The notes beneath the pieces are model-generated. The model had not been told where the DNA came from and did no database searches. It worked only from the letters and a program-made list of their open reading frames with translations. The translations under genes were made by a program, and so were the position numbers. This document shows positions 9,005-17,757 of a DNA stretch of 64,000 bases, piece by piece. Positions within the stretch are counted from its first letter, which is position 1. Each line of letters opens with the position of its first letter. The stretch is from Sphingomonas sp. URHD0057 (GTDB lineage Bacteria > Pseudomonadota > Alphaproteobacteria > Sphingomonadales > Sphingomonadaceae): contig NZ_KK211162.1 in NCBI RefSeq assembly GCF_000620665.1, positions 641,764-705,763 of the forward strand, given 5' to 3'.

Positions 9005-9729
9005 ATCTTCCAGCCTGAGTGAATGGTCACGAGTCCGCCTAGCATCGGCTCCGCAGCGGCGCGGACGAAGCCCGCCTCAGTCACCATCGCCTTGAACGCC
9101 GCCGGACGCGGGAAGCGGCGGATGCTTTCGACGAGATAGCGATAGCTGTCCTCGTCATCTGCGATCGCCTTGCCGAGGCGCGGGATCAGCTTACCGGCCC
9201 AGGTCTCGTACAGCTTGGCGAACCCGGGCCAGTCGCTGGACGAGAACTCCATGCAGAAGAAGCGCCCGCCGCGCTTCAGAACGCGATGCGCCTCGCGCAG
9301 CGCTGCCGGGATGTCGGTCACGTTCCGGATGCCGAACACGATGGTGTAAGCGTCAAAGTTGCCGTCGGCGAAGCTCAGCTTTTCCGCATTCTCGACCTGC
9401 CATGATAGGCTCAGGCGGTGGCCTTCAGCGCGCCGCTTGCCGACTTCGAGCATGTCGGCGTTGATATCCGCGACCGTTACGTGCGACCCGCGCCGCGCCA
9501 TTCGAAATGCGACGTCGCCGGTGCCGCCGGCCATGTCGAGGATGGTCTCGCCGGCGCGCGGCTTCACGCGGGCGACGAAGCGGTCCTTCCACAGCCGGTG
9601 CATCCCGCCCGACATCAGGTCGTTCATGAGGTCGTAGCGCCGGGCGACCGAGCTGAAGACTGCGCCGACTCGCCGTGTCTTCTCTTCGGGGCTGACGAGC
9701 TCGTCGCCGAAATTGACCTGGTCGCTCAT
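9001..9729 (-). CDS. ubiE: Ubiquinone/menaquinone methyltransferase UbiE
   Basis: A 242-aa SAM-dependent C-methyltransferase acting on 2-polyprenyl-6-methoxy-1,4-benzoquinol. Family signatures are YDLMNDLMSGGMHRLWKD near the N-terminus, SAM-binding motif I ILDMAGGTGDVAFRMA, and RNVTDIPAALREAHRVLK. It is the first gene of the leftward ubiE-ubiB-coaC-coaB-dut series. It diverges from mutM across a 50-bp gap that must hold both promoters. Confidence 0.96.
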   Translation of the reverse strand: MSDQVNFGDELVSPEEKTRRVGAVFSSVARRYDLMNDLMSGGMHRLWKDRFVARVKPRAGETILDMAGGTGDVAFRMARRGSHVTVADINADMLEVGKRRAEGHRLSLSWQVENAEKLSFADGNFDAYTIVFGIRNVTDIPAALREAHRVLKRGGRFFCMEFSSSDWPGFAKLYETWAGKLIPRLGKAIADDEDSYRYLVESIRRFPRPAAFKAMVTEAGFVRAAAEPMLGGLVTIHSGWKI

Positions 9730-9779
9730 GGGCCTGCGCCTCTAGCGGGCTTGGCAGCGGTCCGCCATATCGTGCGCCT

Positions 9780-10586
9780 ATGCCCGAGCTTCCCGAAGTC
9801 GAGACCACCGTTCGCGGACTGGCGCGCGTGCTCGACGGACGTCGCATCGCGAGCGTCGAAGCGCGGCGGCCCGATCTGCGCCGCGCCATGCCGGTCGATC
9901 TCGGCCAGCGCTTGACCGGCTCCCGGGTCACCGGGCTTCACCGCCGCGCCAAATATGGGCTGATCGACACCGACCGCGGCGACACGCTCGTCTTCCATCT
10001 CGGCATGTCCGGGCACTGGCGGGTCGACCCGGGCGAGCTTGCCAAGCACGACCACTTTCTGATCGCGACCGATGAGGGAAGGCGAGTCGCGCTTAACGAT
10101 GCCAGGCGCTTCGGATCGCTGGACCTGGTGCGAACGGACGAACTTGCGCAGTGGCCGCCGTTCAAGGCGCTCGGGCCCGAGCCGTTCGGCATCGATCCGC
10201 GGGACCTGAAGCGCCGCCTGACGGGCCGATCGGCCGCTATCAAGCTGCTCCTGCTCGACCAGACCATCATCGCCGGACTGGGCAACATCTACGTTTGCGA
10301 GGCGCTGTATCGGGCCGGCATCCATCCGCGCCGCGCCGGCCGGTCGGTCTCGCTCGAGCGATTGCGGCGGCTGGTCCCGGCGATCGAGGCGGTCCTCGAC
10401 GAAGCGATCGCGGCGGGCGGCTCAACCTTGCGCGATTTTGCCTCACCCGACGGCGAGCTGGGCTATTTTTCAAAGACCTTCCAGGTCTACGACCGGGAGG
10501 GCAAAGCTTGCGCTTGCGGTGGAACGGTCAAGCGGATCGTCCAAGGCGGCCGCTCGACCTTCCATTGCCCTCGCTGCCAGCGTTGA
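9780..10586 (+). CDS. mutM: Formamidopyrimidine-DNA glycosylase (Fpg/MutM)
   Basis: A 268-aa base-excision repair enzyme removing 8-oxoguanine and formamidopyrimidines. The catalytic N-terminus MPELPEVETTVRGL with Pro2 and Glu3 is intact. The helix-two-turn-helix region includes the LLDQTIIAGLGNIYVCEA segment, and the C-terminal zinc finger is CACGGTVKRIVQGGRSTFHC followed by PRC. Length is normal. It diverges from ubiE and precedes rpsT, a common order in sphingomonads. Confidence 0.97.
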   Translation: MPELPEVETTVRGLARVLDGRRIASVEARRPDLRRAMPVDLGQRLTGSRVTGLHRRAKYGLIDTDRGDTLVFHLGMSGHWRVDPGELAKHDHFLIATDEGRRVALNDARRFGSLDLVRTDELAQWPPFKALGPEPFGIDPRDLKRRLTGRSAAIKLLLLDQTIIAGLGNIYVCEALYRAGIHPRRAGRSVSLERLRRLVPAIEAVLDEAIAAGGSTLRDFASPDGELGYFSKTFQVYDREGKACACGGTVKRIVQGGRSTFHCPRCQR

Positions 10587-10611
10587 CCTTCACGGCCTTT
10601 GCGGGTAGGGA

Positions 10612-10655
10612 GCCGGCACTTCGGTGCGACCCCCAAGGGGCGCGCCGTTTTTCAT
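10612..10655 (+). other. Small hairpins and T-run between mutM and rpsT (leader or terminator)
   Basis: A UUCG-capped hairpin (GCAC at 10616-10619, TTCG, GTGC at 10624-10627) is followed by CCCCAAGGGG (10631-10640) and CGCGCCGTTTTTC. This could end the mutM transcript or form the rpsT leader, where S20 might act on its own mRNA. The sequence does not decide between these. Confidence 0.4.
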
Positions 10656-10672
10656 TGAGCTAGAGGATCACA

Positions 10673-10936
10673 ATGGCGAATACGCCGCAGGCCAAAAAGC
10701 GCATCCGGCGCAACGCGAGCCGCGAGACCATCAACCATTCGCGAATCAGCCGCATCCGGACCTTCATCAAGCAGGTCGAGTGGGCGATTGCGGCCGGCAA
10801 GAAGACCGACGCCGCCGAAGCTCTCAAAATGGTACAACCGGAGATGGCTCGCGGCGTTGCTCGCGGAGTCATCCACAAGAACACGGCTTCCCGCAAATTT
10901 TCCCGCCTGTCCAAGAGGGTTGCGTCGCTCGGCTAA
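10673..10936 (+). CDS. rpsT: 30S ribosomal protein S20
   Basis: An 87-aa basic primary-binding 16S rRNA protein. The sequence begins [20 protein letters not shown] and contains the conserved helix [13 protein letters not shown] and the C-terminal [16 protein letters not shown]. Length is normal. GAGGATCAC precedes the ATG. It is probably monocistronic, with a hairpin terminator just downstream. Confidence 0.97.
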   Translation: MANTPQAKKRIRRNASRETINHSRISRIRTFIKQVEWAIAAGKKTDAAEALKMVQPEMARGVARGVIHKNTASRKFSRLSKRVASLG

Positions 10937-10964
10937 AAGCTGGGCTTAACGAAATAGCGAACGC

Positions 10965-10992
10965 GCCGTCGGGAAACCGGCGGCTCGTTTCG
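10965..10992 (+). terminator. Rho-independent terminator of rpsT
   Basis: An 8-bp stem (GCCGTCGG at 10965-10972 with CCGGCGGC at 10977-10984, one T-G pair) closes a GAAA tetraloop and is followed by TCGTTTCGTTTC. It sits 28 bp after the rpsT stop. Confidence 0.65.
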
Positions 10993-11307
10993 TTTCGGGA
11001 CCGTCAAAAAAATGCAGCAATTCCGGCGATTCGCGCATTCGTTAACGCGGAAATAATCTTAAAAACCGCAGTTTTGCGCGACTTTCGGCCATGATTGGCC
11101 CAATTCCTATGTCAAGGGCCATTATTTCACTTTCGTGAAAAAACGGCACTTGCAAGCTTGGGCCGACACTCTCAAAACCGATCCTTCCGGGCGCGAATCC
11201 GCGCCGTGGGCAAGAGAGAAGTGAAGCGTTGAGCGCGCGACTCGGTTCGGGCGCAGCGCTTTCCTTTTGCCTTCGAACGGGGGGCTAGACGAGGGAGGCG
11301 CGGAACA
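10993..11307 (+). other. AT-rich intergenic leader upstream of dnaA
   Basis: About 315 bp without a gene, clearly richer in A+T than the flanks between roughly 11000 and 11150. It holds several short inverted repeats: AAAAC-CGCA-GTTTT, GGCC-N6-GGCC and TTTCAC-TTTC-GTGAAA (11125-11140). It must contain the dnaA promoter. I looked for TTATCCACA-type DnaA boxes and saw none, so I do not call an origin here. Confidence 0.5.
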
Positions 11308-12699
11308 GTGCAGGGGGTTGTTGCGAATTCGGTTGACGAGCCTGCCGGAGCGGTCGCCGCACCGCTCGAGGCGGCCTGGGACTCCATCCGCACCGGACTT
11401 CGCCGTGACCTTGGCGTTCGCACCTTCGACGGCTGGCTGAAGCCGGCCGAGCTTGGGACCTTCGATCCCGACAGCGGCGCACTCAATCTCGTGATGCCGA
11501 GCCAGTTCATGGCCGACTGGGTCCGCTCGCATTTCGGCGAGCGCCTGTCCCTGGCCTGGAAGACCGTGCTTCCGGTGGTTCGCGAAGTGCGGGTGGTCGC
11601 GGCATCGGACGCGCCGCGGCCGGCCCCGCTACTCATTCTCGACGAAAGCCCGTTGCCGTCCGAGCGCGATCCCAACGCGCCGAACTTCGATCCGCGGTAT
11701 CGGTTCGAGACCTTCATCGTCGGCAAGGCCAACGAAGTCGCCGCGACGGCTGCCCGCACGCTGGCGACGTCGCAGACCGTCAGCTTCAACCCGCTGTTCA
11801 TCCATGGCGGCACCGGCCGCGGCAAGACCCACTTGCTGCATGCGATCGGCCACACCTTCGTCGCCCACAACCGGGGCAGCAAGGTCGTTTCGATGTCGGC
11901 CGAAAAGTTCATGGTCGAGTTCATCCGGGCGCTAAAGGAAAACGACACGATCGGGTTCAAGCAGCGCCTCCGGAGCGCCGACCTGCTGCTCATCGATGAC
12001 GTCCAGTTCATCGCCGGCAAGGATTCCACGCAGGAGGAATTCTTCCACACAATGAACGAGATCATCACCGCCGGGCGGCGGCTGGTGATCACTTCGGACC
12101 GCGCTCCGCAGGACCTCGACGGAATTGCCCCGCGCATCCTGTCGCGCCTGTCCTGGGGTCTGGTCGCGGACATCAACGCGGCGGATTACGAGCTTCGCTT
12201 TAACATCATCGTCGCCAAGCTGGAGGTGCTTCCCGGCGTCGAAATGCCGCGTCCGGTAATCGACTTCCTCGCCCGCCGGGTGACGTCCTCGGTACGCGAG
12301 CTCGAAGGCGCGCTCAACCGCATCGGCGCCTATGCGATGATGACTGGGCGGCCGATCGACGTCGCGTTCGTCGAGGAAGTGCTGGCCAATGTGCTGCGCG
12401 CCAACCAGCGTCGCATTTCCATTGATGAAATCCAGACCCAGGTCGCCGAGCATTACCGCATCCGCAAGGCAGAGATGACCTCGGCGCGCCGGGCGCGCGA
12501 GGTCGCGCGTCCGCGCCAGGTCGCGATGTATCTGTCGAAGCAGCTGACGCCCAAGTCGCTGCCGGACATCGGCCGGCGCTTCGGCGGCCGCGATCACACC
12601 ACCGTGATCCACGCCGTCCGCCAGATCGAGAAGCTGCGCGCCAGCGACGCCGAGCTCGACGCCGACATCCGCCTGCTGACGCGCCAGCTCGAGGGCTAG
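11308..12699 (+). CDS. dnaA: Chromosomal replication initiator DnaA
   Basis: A 463-aa AAA+ initiator. The N-terminal domain I ([20 protein letters not shown]) is followed by a linker, the Walker A loop [15 protein letters not shown] (about residue 171), Walker [13 protein letters not shown], and the C-terminal DnaA-box recognition helix [20 protein letters not shown]. The start is a GTG with GAGGGAGG nine bases upstream. It stands alone, 12 bp from the convergent dioxygenase gene. Confidence 0.97.
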   Translation: MQGVVANSVDEPAGAVAAPLEAAWDSIRTGLRRDLGVRTFDGWLKPAELGTFDPDSGALNLVMPSQFMADWVRSHFGERLSLAWKTVLPVVREVRVVAASDAPRPAPLLILDESPLPSERDPNAPNFDPRYRFETFIVGKANEVAATAARTLATSQTVSFNPLFIHGGTGRGKTHLLHAIGHTFVAHNRGSKVVSMSAEKFMVEFIRALKENDTIGFKQRLRSADLLLIDDVQFIAGKDSTQEEFFHTMNEIITAGRRLVITSDRAPQDLDGIAPRILSRLSWGLVADINAADYELRFNIIVAKLEVLPGVEMPRPVIDFLARRVTSSVRELEGALNRIGAYAMMTGRPIDVAFVEEVLANVLRANQRRISIDEIQTQVAEHYRIRKAEMTSARRAREVARPRQVAMYLSKQLTPKSLPDIGRRFGGRDHTTVIHAVRQIEKLRASDAELDADIRLLTRQLEG

Positions 12700-12711
12700 T
12701 CCGCGCGGCGG

Positions 12712-13404
12712 TCAAGCCGCGTCATGGAAGATGATTCCCAACGTGTGGCGACTTCCGGAGCGGATCTCGCTGACGCCGTGCCGGTGCTGCGCGCGATAGT
12801 AGCCGCGTGAGCCGCGAACCGGCCGATCGCGGACCGGGAAGATCACGGCGTCGCCCTGACCGAGCGGAACCACCCGCGCCAGCGACTGCCGCCGTGGCCG
12901 TTGCTCGGTCAGGATGAATTCGCCGCCTGAAAACTGTGCGGGGTCCGACAACAGCACCGCGACCTGCAGCGGGAACAGGCTTCCGCCGTACACATCCTGA
13001 TGCAGGCAATTATAGTCGCCGGGACCATAGCGGAGGATCAATGGCGTCGGCCGCGTCTGTCCGGTCGCTCGGCACCGCGCCAGAAAATCCTCGTGGCGGT
13101 CGGGATAGCGGATCGGAGAACCGAGCGCCTCCTGCCATCCGTTGGCGATCGGGACGAGCCGTTCATAGAGCATGGGCCGGAGCTCGGCGATCAGCGGCGG
13201 GAGCGGGTAGCGGTAATATTTGTATTCCCCGCGTCCGAAACCGTGGCGAGCCATGACGATGGTGCTTCGGTACTGGTCCGACTCGTAACCTGCCGACAGC
13301 GACTCACAGGCGTCCGGCGCGATAAGCCCAGGAATGATGTGGAAGCCGCGGCCGTCGAGCCCGTCGCGGACCGCCTCACAGTTGAACCCTGCTAGGTCCG
13401 TCAC
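12712..13404 (-). CDS. 2OG-Fe(II) oxygenase (proline-hydroxylase-like)
   Basis: A roughly 230-aa 2-oxoglutarate- and iron-dependent dioxygenase. The metal-binding HxD is in [17 protein letters not shown], the distal His in [12 protein letters not shown], and the 2OG-contacting Arg in RHTLGIIF. The GTG start at 13402-13404 overlaps the stop of the Ogt-like fragment as GTGA. The frame is open to 13587, but that extension simply overlaps the Ogt coding frame. Pairing with an alkyltransferase gene hints at an alkylation-damage setting, but the substrate is unknown. Confidence 0.85.
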   Translation of the reverse strand: MTDLAGFNCEAVRDGLDGRGFHIIPGLIAPDACESLSAGYESDQYRSTIVMARHGFGRGEYKYYRYPLPPLIAELRPMLYERLVPIANGWQEALGSPIRYPDRHEDFLARCRATGQTRPTPLILRYGPGDYNCLHQDVYGGSLFPLQVAVLLSDPAQFSGGEFILTEQRPRRQSLARVVPLGQGDAVIFPVRDRPVRGSRGYYRAQHRHGVSEIRSGSRHTLGIIFHDAA

Positions 13405-13580
13405 GCTGCGTTCCGCTCGCCGATGAGAAGCTTCGCCTTGCGCCTGGCGCCCCACCGATAGCCGCCGAGCGAGCCGTCCGCGCGAATGACGCGATGGCAG
13501 GGGATCAGGATCGCCAGCGGATTTGCCGCGCACGCCTCGGCGACTGCACGGGCGGGCGAAACGAACGCAGGCTTGGTCAC
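13401..13580 (-). pseudogene. C-terminal remnant of Ada/Ogt O6-methylguanine-DNA methyltransferase
   Basis: Only about 50 residues are family-like: [17 protein letters not shown], the active-site [18 protein letters not shown] and a basic end. The acceptor cysteine is kept, but the preceding DNA-binding helix-turn-helix and the N-terminal domain are missing. There is no room for them before the lipoprotein gene at 13706. A GTG at 13578-13580 has AGGAG seven bases upstream, so a 59-aa product could still be made. Its stop overlaps the dioxygenase start (GTGA). Either a decayed gene or a retained mini-gene. Confidence 0.7.
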
Positions 13581-13657
13581 GACGCATCTCCTGAAGGCTT
13601 GGGAGTCGCTAACAGCGACCGCCTCCGCTTGCGTCCGGCCGATTGCGCCCAAAAGAA

Positions 13658-13690
13658 AAGGCCCGCCGGATCACTCCAGCGGGCCTGCTT
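13658..13690. terminator. Bidirectional terminator-like hairpin after the DUF4136 gene
   Basis: AGGCCCGC (13658-13665) pairs with GCGGGCCT (13678-13685), with an extra CGG/CCA partial pairing inside. The stem is flanked by T-rich DNA on both strands (TTTTCTTTT on minus, GCTTTTT on plus). It should end the transcript of the lipoprotein gene before the Ogt remnant. Confidence 0.7.
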
Positions 13691-13705
13691 TTGCGGTCGG
13701 TCTGC

Positions 13706-14368
13706 TTAGCCGCGTACTGGCTGCGGCCTTGGAACCGTAATCTTCACCACTTCGCCGTTGCGGCCCGGGAACCCGGTGAACAAGGCTTCGACCAGGCTCG
13801 GCACCAGCACGTCGAGGCGATTGGTCTGGGAGCGTGCCTGCGCACGGCCGTCGAACAGCGGCGTATTGGTCCCCGCAGCCCGGATGTGGAGGTCGATCTG
13901 GCTGTGATATTCGACGTAGCTGTCGATGCCACGGCCGCCATAGCCGCCGTACCCGAAGGGATCGTCCCACCCGTAATAGAAGGGCGAATGGAAGCCGAAG
14001 CGCGGATAATAGAACGGACTGCCGAAGCCATAGCCGCCATACCGCGGGAAGGGGTCCGACTCGATCCGGACCTGGCCGCGATCGACACCGTAGCCCAGCT
14101 GGACCGTCATTGACGCGGTTTGGAGGCTGCCGGCGGGCGTGTAGCCACGCGCTTGCAGCTGCTGTGCGACGATCCCGGCATAGCGCTGGAATTCGAGCCC
14201 GCCGTTGGCCGCCATGCCTTCACCGGGCACGACAACGAAGGTCTGGCCCTGCGGCGCCGGCATCGCCTGGTAGCGCGAAACCTCGGTGTTCAAAGTATTG
14301 GCACAGGCCGACAGGCCGAGCGCCGCGACGCCGAGAAAAGCCGTCGCTGCAAGCTTGGAAATACGCAT
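13706..14368 (-). CDS. DUF4136 domain lipoprotein
   Basis: A 220-aa protein with a lipoprotein signal (FLGVAALGLSACANTLN; lipobox LSAC). The mature part follows the DUF4136 plan: an FVVVPGEG strand, a helix YAGIVAQQLQARGY, and a repeat-rich middle loaded with Gly, Tyr, Phe and Pro (about residues 110-150). The ATG at 14368 is preferred over the upstream GTG at 14374 because AGGGG lies seven bases before it. Family function is unknown; an outer-membrane location is inferred. Confidence 0.85.
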   Translation of the reverse strand: MRISKLAATAFLGVAALGLSACANTLNTEVSRYQAMPAPQGQTFVVVPGEGMAANGGLEFQRYAGIVAQQLQARGYTPAGSLQTASMTVQLGYGVDRGQVRIESDPFPRYGGYGFGSPFYYPRFGFHSPFYYGWDDPFGYGGYGGRGIDSYVEYHSQIDLHIRAAGTNTPLFDGRAQARSQTNRLDVLVPSLVEALFTGFPGRNGEVVKITVPRPQPVRG

Positions 14369-14406
14369 ACCCACACCCCTTCGAATCGGGAAACTTGTTG
14401 AATATC

Positions 14407-14423
14407 AGTGGTGTTATACCACT
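14407..14423 (-). promoter_or_regulatory. Dyad with embedded TATAAC in front of the DUF4136 gene
   Basis: On the minus strand the sequence AGTGGTATAACACCACT is a 5-bp inverted repeat around a TATAAC, about 40 bp upstream of the lipoprotein start. The TATAAC could be a -10 box, with the dyad as an operator for a TGGT/ACCA-binding regulator such as a GntR-family protein. No such regulator lies nearby. Confidence 0.35.
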
Positions 14424-14454
14424 AACAGCGGTGAACCGTCGATGAAGCGAGTTT

Positions 14455-15471
14455 CTAGCGCGTCAGTCCGACGGCGTCATATGCAGCCGCAAGCGTAGGT
14501 GCCGCGATCTCTGTCGCCCGTTCACTGCCGCTGCGAAGCAGGCGGTCGAGTTCGGCCGGATCTTTCCGGAACTCCTCGAGACGGGAGCGCAATGGGGCGA
14601 GAAGCGCGATCAGCGCGTCGGCCAGTGCCGGCTTAAACGCGCCGAAGCCTTGACCGGCAAAGCGCTGCAGCACCTGTTCGACGCTGTCACCGGTGACTTC
14701 GGCGTAGATGCCGACGAGGTTCTTGGCCTCTGGGCGGCCGTCGAGTGCGGACTCGTCATCGGGCAGCGGCTCGGGATCGGTTTTTGCTTTGCGGATTTTC
14801 TGTCCGATCAGTTCGTCGCTGTCGGTCAAGTTGATCCGGCTCATGTCGGACGGATCGGTCTTGGACATTTTCATGTTGCCGTCGCGCAGGCTCATCACCC
14901 GCGCCGCGGTGCCGCCGCCGATATAGGGCTCGGGCGGGACGAACAGGTCGACGTCGAAGTCGGTGTTGAACTTGAGCGCGATGTCCCGCGTCAGCTCGAC
15001 ATGTTGCTTCTGGTCCTCGCCCACCGGCACGTGCGTCGCCTTGTAGAGCAGGATGTCCGCCGCCTGGAGCACCGGGTAGGTGAACAGGCCGACCGACGAG
15101 CCTTCCTTGTTCTTGCCTGCCTTGTCCTTCCACTGCGTCATCCGGTTGAGCCAGCCCATCCGGGCCGTGCCCTGAAGGATCCAGGCCAGCTCAGGGTGGG
15201 CCGCCACGGCGCTTTGGCGAAACACGATCGACTTGTTCGGATCGATCCCGCTCGCGATCAGCGCCGCCGCCATTTCGCGGACACTCGCGCCCAGGCGCGA
15301 CGGATCAACCTCGACCGTGAGCGCGTGGAGGTCGGCGAGGAAGAACAGGCATTGGGCCTCATCCTGCATCCTCACCCATCGCAGGATCGCTCCGAGCAAA
15401 TTGCCGAGGTGCAAGTCGCCGGTTGGCTGGATGCCCGAGACGACGCGCATGGGCCGCGAATCAGCCGGCAT
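14455..15471 (-). CDS. trpS: Tryptophanyl-tRNA synthetase
   Basis: A 338-aa class I aminoacyl-tRNA synthetase charging tRNA-Trp. The HIGH-type motif is TGDLHLGNLLGAI, and the KMSKS motif is KMSKTDPSDMSRI. Other landmarks are HVPVGEDQKQHVELTRDIA and MTQWKDKAG. The ATG at 15471 has GGAGG ten bases upstream, while the internal ATG at 15450 has none. The start overlaps the murJ stop by 11 bp, so the two genes are cotranscribed. Confidence 0.96.
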   Translation of the reverse strand: MPADSRPMRVVSGIQPTGDLHLGNLLGAILRWVRMQDEAQCLFFLADLHALTVEVDPSRLGASVREMAAALIASGIDPNKSIVFRQSAVAAHPELAWILQGTARMGWLNRMTQWKDKAGKNKEGSSVGLFTYPVLQAADILLYKATHVPVGEDQKQHVELTRDIALKFNTDFDVDLFVPPEPYIGGGTAARVMSLRDGNMKMSKTDPSDMSRINLTDSDELIGQKIRKAKTDPEPLPDDESALDGRPEAKNLVGIYAEVTGDSVEQVLQRFAGQGFGAFKPALADALIALLAPLRSRLEEFRKDPAELDRLLRSGSERATEIAAPTLAAAYDAVGLTR

Positions 15472-17017
15472 CGGTGTAGGACCTCCGTCGCCTCAACAGG
15501 GACTTGAACGCCTCGCGGTCGGTGCCGCCGAGGACCCACACCAGCGGAAAATAGACGAGCATGCCGCCGCTGACGACGGCAACCACTCCGACGAGCCGGT
15601 GGCCGAGCGAGCCTGTGAACCAGCTGCCGAGCAGCATCTTGATGCCGACAAGCGCGGCGACCATCGCCGCTGCGGCGATCAGCTGCCGGGCGAGGCGCGA
15701 GGCGAGCCATCTTTCCAGCCGGAAATGGCCGCGGCGGTGCAAGAGGGCATAGAGAATTGCGCAATTGAGCCACGAGCTGAGCGCAACCGCCGCGGCGAGC
15801 CCGCCGATCCCGAACGAAGGGATCAACGCGAAGTTGAGGATGACGTTGACGACGAGTACCACCAGGGCGATCTTGACCGGAGTGGCGGTGTCGCGGCGGG
15901 CATAGAAGCCGGGCGTCAAAACTTTCACCAGCACGTAAGCGGGCAGGCCGAGCGCGATGATCGACAAGGTGAGCGCCGTGAAATGCGCGTCGCGAGCGTT
16001 GAACTTGCCTGCCTCGAAGATCGCCGAGACGAGCGGCAGGGCGCTGACCGCCAGCGCCAGCGCGGCCGGCAGGCACAGCAGCATCGCCAGCTCCGCCGCC
16101 TGTCCCTGGACGCGGGCCGCCTTGCCGGCCTCGCCGATGTCGACGTGGCGGCTGACTTGCGGGAGGATGGCGGTGCCGATCGCGGCGCCGATCACGCCCA
16201 AGGGAAGCTGATTGAGGCGGTCGGCATAGTTGAACCAGCTGACCGCGCCGGTGCCGATGCGGGCGAGGAAGAAGGTGTCGATGAACACGCTCACCTGGTA
16301 GACGCCGGCGCCGAGGGTGGCGGGCAGCACCACCCTGATGAACTGCTTCACCCCGGGGGTGAGCCGCGGCTTGCGGACCTTGAGAACGATGCCGGCGCGC
16401 TTGCAGGCCGCCACTAGCAGGCCGAGCTGGAGCACGCCGCCCACGGTCACGGCGCCGGCAACGGCCGTCGCCGTGATGGCGCCACCCTGACGCACAAAGA
16501 TTAAAGCCGCCAGCATCGCCAAGTTGAGCAAGGCCGGCGCGAACGCCGCCGCGGTAAAGCGCGAGATGCTGTTGAGGATTCCGGAAAACAGCGAGACCAG
16601 GCTGATCAGCAGCAGGTAGGGAAAGGTGATCCGCGTGAGATACGTCCCGAACGCCAGTTGATCGCCGTGCCATCCCGTAATCGCGAGGATGAACAGCGGC
16701 ATGATCAGTTCGAACAGGATCGTGAACAAGATCAAGGTCGGTAGGAAAACCGCCAGCACTTCCTCGGAGAAGTTGCGAGCTTCGCCTTCGCCGCCGGACT
16801 GGAGGCGCTGGCTGTAGAGCGGCACGAACCCGGCCGAAAACGCGCCCTCGCCGAACAGCCGCCGGAAGGTATTGGGCAGGCGGAAGGCGACGTAGAAGGC
16901 ATCGGTGTAGAAGCCCGCGCCGAGTACGCGCGACATCAGCATCTCGCGCGCAAAGCCGGCGATCCGGCTGACCATCGTCAGCCCGCCGATGGTCCCGGTG
17001 GCCTTGTGGAGGTTCAT
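15461..17017 (-). CDS. murJ: Lipid II flippase MurJ
   Basis: An approximately 518-aa MOP-superfamily integral membrane protein that moves lipid II across the inner membrane for peptidoglycan synthesis. The N-terminus MNLHKATGTIGGLTMVSRIA and the FREMLMSRVLGAG/ADAFYVAFRLPNTFRRLFGEGAF region are typical, followed by about 14 hydrophobic segments. The frame is open to 17146, but the family N-terminus begins at the ATG at 17017. It lies between secB and trpS, all leftward. Confidence 0.95.
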   Translation of the reverse strand: MNLHKATGTIGGLTMVSRIAGFAREMLMSRVLGAGFYTDAFYVAFRLPNTFRRLFGEGAFSAGFVPLYSQRLQSGGEGEARNFSEEVLAVFLPTLILFTILFELIMPLFILAITGWHGDQLAFGTYLTRITFPYLLLISLVSLFSGILNSISRFTAAAFAPALLNLAMLAALIFVRQGGAITATAVAGAVTVGGVLQLGLLVAACKRAGIVLKVRKPRLTPGVKQFIRVVLPATLGAGVYQVSVFIDTFFLARIGTGAVSWFNYADRLNQLPLGVIGAAIGTAILPQVSRHVDIGEAGKAARVQGQAAELAMLLCLPAALALAVSALPLVSAIFEAGKFNARDAHFTALTLSIIALGLPAYVLVKVLTPGFYARRDTATPVKIALVVLVVNVILNFALIPSFGIGGLAAAVALSSWLNCAILYALLHRRGHFRLERWLASRLARQLIAAAAMVAALVGIKMLLGSWFTGSLGHRLVGVVAVVSGGMLVYFPLVWVLGGTDREAFKSLLRRRRSYTDAG

Positions 17018-17039
17018 CGCTCGCTCGGCCGCGCCGGCG

Positions 17040-17576
17040 TCAGGATTCCGAGGGAGCTTCGGACGGCGCCGGCTGGCCCGAGCCGTTGCTCTCGCCGCCC
17101 TGCTGTTCCTGGAACGCCTCGAGCTGCGCGAGATAGGCGCCGGCAAAGTCGATCGGGTCGAGCAACAGCGGCGGGAAGCCGGTGTTGGCGACCGCTTCCG
17201 ACACGATCTGCCGCGCGAACGGGAAGATCAGCCTCGGCGCCTCGATCAGCAGGAACGGCGGAAGCGCTTCCTCGGGGATGTTGCGCAGGCCGAACAGCCC
17301 GCCGTAGCTCAAATCGACGACGAAATGGACGCCATTCTCCGAGCGGGCGGAGACCTCCATCTTGAGCACGATCTCGTGAACGTCGTCGCCGAGCTTCTCG
17401 ACGTTGATGTTGAACTGGACGTCGACGCTTGGCTGAACCTGCCATTGGAAGACCTGAGGCGCGCTCGGATTCTCGACCGACAAGTCCTTGATATATTGCG
17501 CGAGTACCGAGACCTGCGGCTCTTCACCTGGCTCGCCCGAGCCATTGCCGTCATTGGTCGGTTCCTGGTCCGCCAT
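17040..17576 (-). CDS. secB: Protein-export chaperone SecB
   Basis: A 178-aa cytosolic chaperone that keeps preproteins unfolded and hands them to SecA. Core motifs are QYIKDLSVENPSAPQVF, NINVEKLGDDVHEIVL, YGGLFGLRNIPEEALPPFLLIEAPRLI (spread over about residues 90-120) and FPPLLLDPIDFAGAY. Acidic and Ser/Pro-rich tails flank the core. It is the first gene of the leftward secB-murJ-trpS group and diverges from the Tim44-like gene. Confidence 0.96.
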   Translation of the reverse strand: MADQEPTNDGNGSGEPGEEPQVSVLAQYIKDLSVENPSAPQVFQWQVQPSVDVQFNINVEKLGDDVHEIVLKMEVSARSENGVHFVVDLSYGGLFGLRNIPEEALPPFLLIEAPRLIFPFARQIVSEAVANTGFPPLLLDPIDFAGAYLAQLEAFQEQQGGESNGSGQPAPSEAPSES

Positions 17577-17757
17577 TCATGCTGTCCTTACAAAGCCTTG
17601 AGTTGTGTCGGGAGCCGCTTCGAGAGGGCGGCGCGTCGGGCTGGGCGACTAGCAGCCGCACAAATGGGGCGCAATGGCGGGTTCGTGCGTTGCCGGTGTT
17701 GGAATCTAAACCCGTTGCGCACTATGTTGCGCATCAGGATCGAAATAGGATTGCAAG

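Noticed and set aside
10937-11307. Possible replication origin between rpsT and dnaA
   Set aside because: The stretch is AT-rich with inverted repeats, but I found no TTATCCACA-type DnaA box cluster. In alphaproteobacteria the origin is often not next to dnaA, so gene adjacency alone is not evidence.
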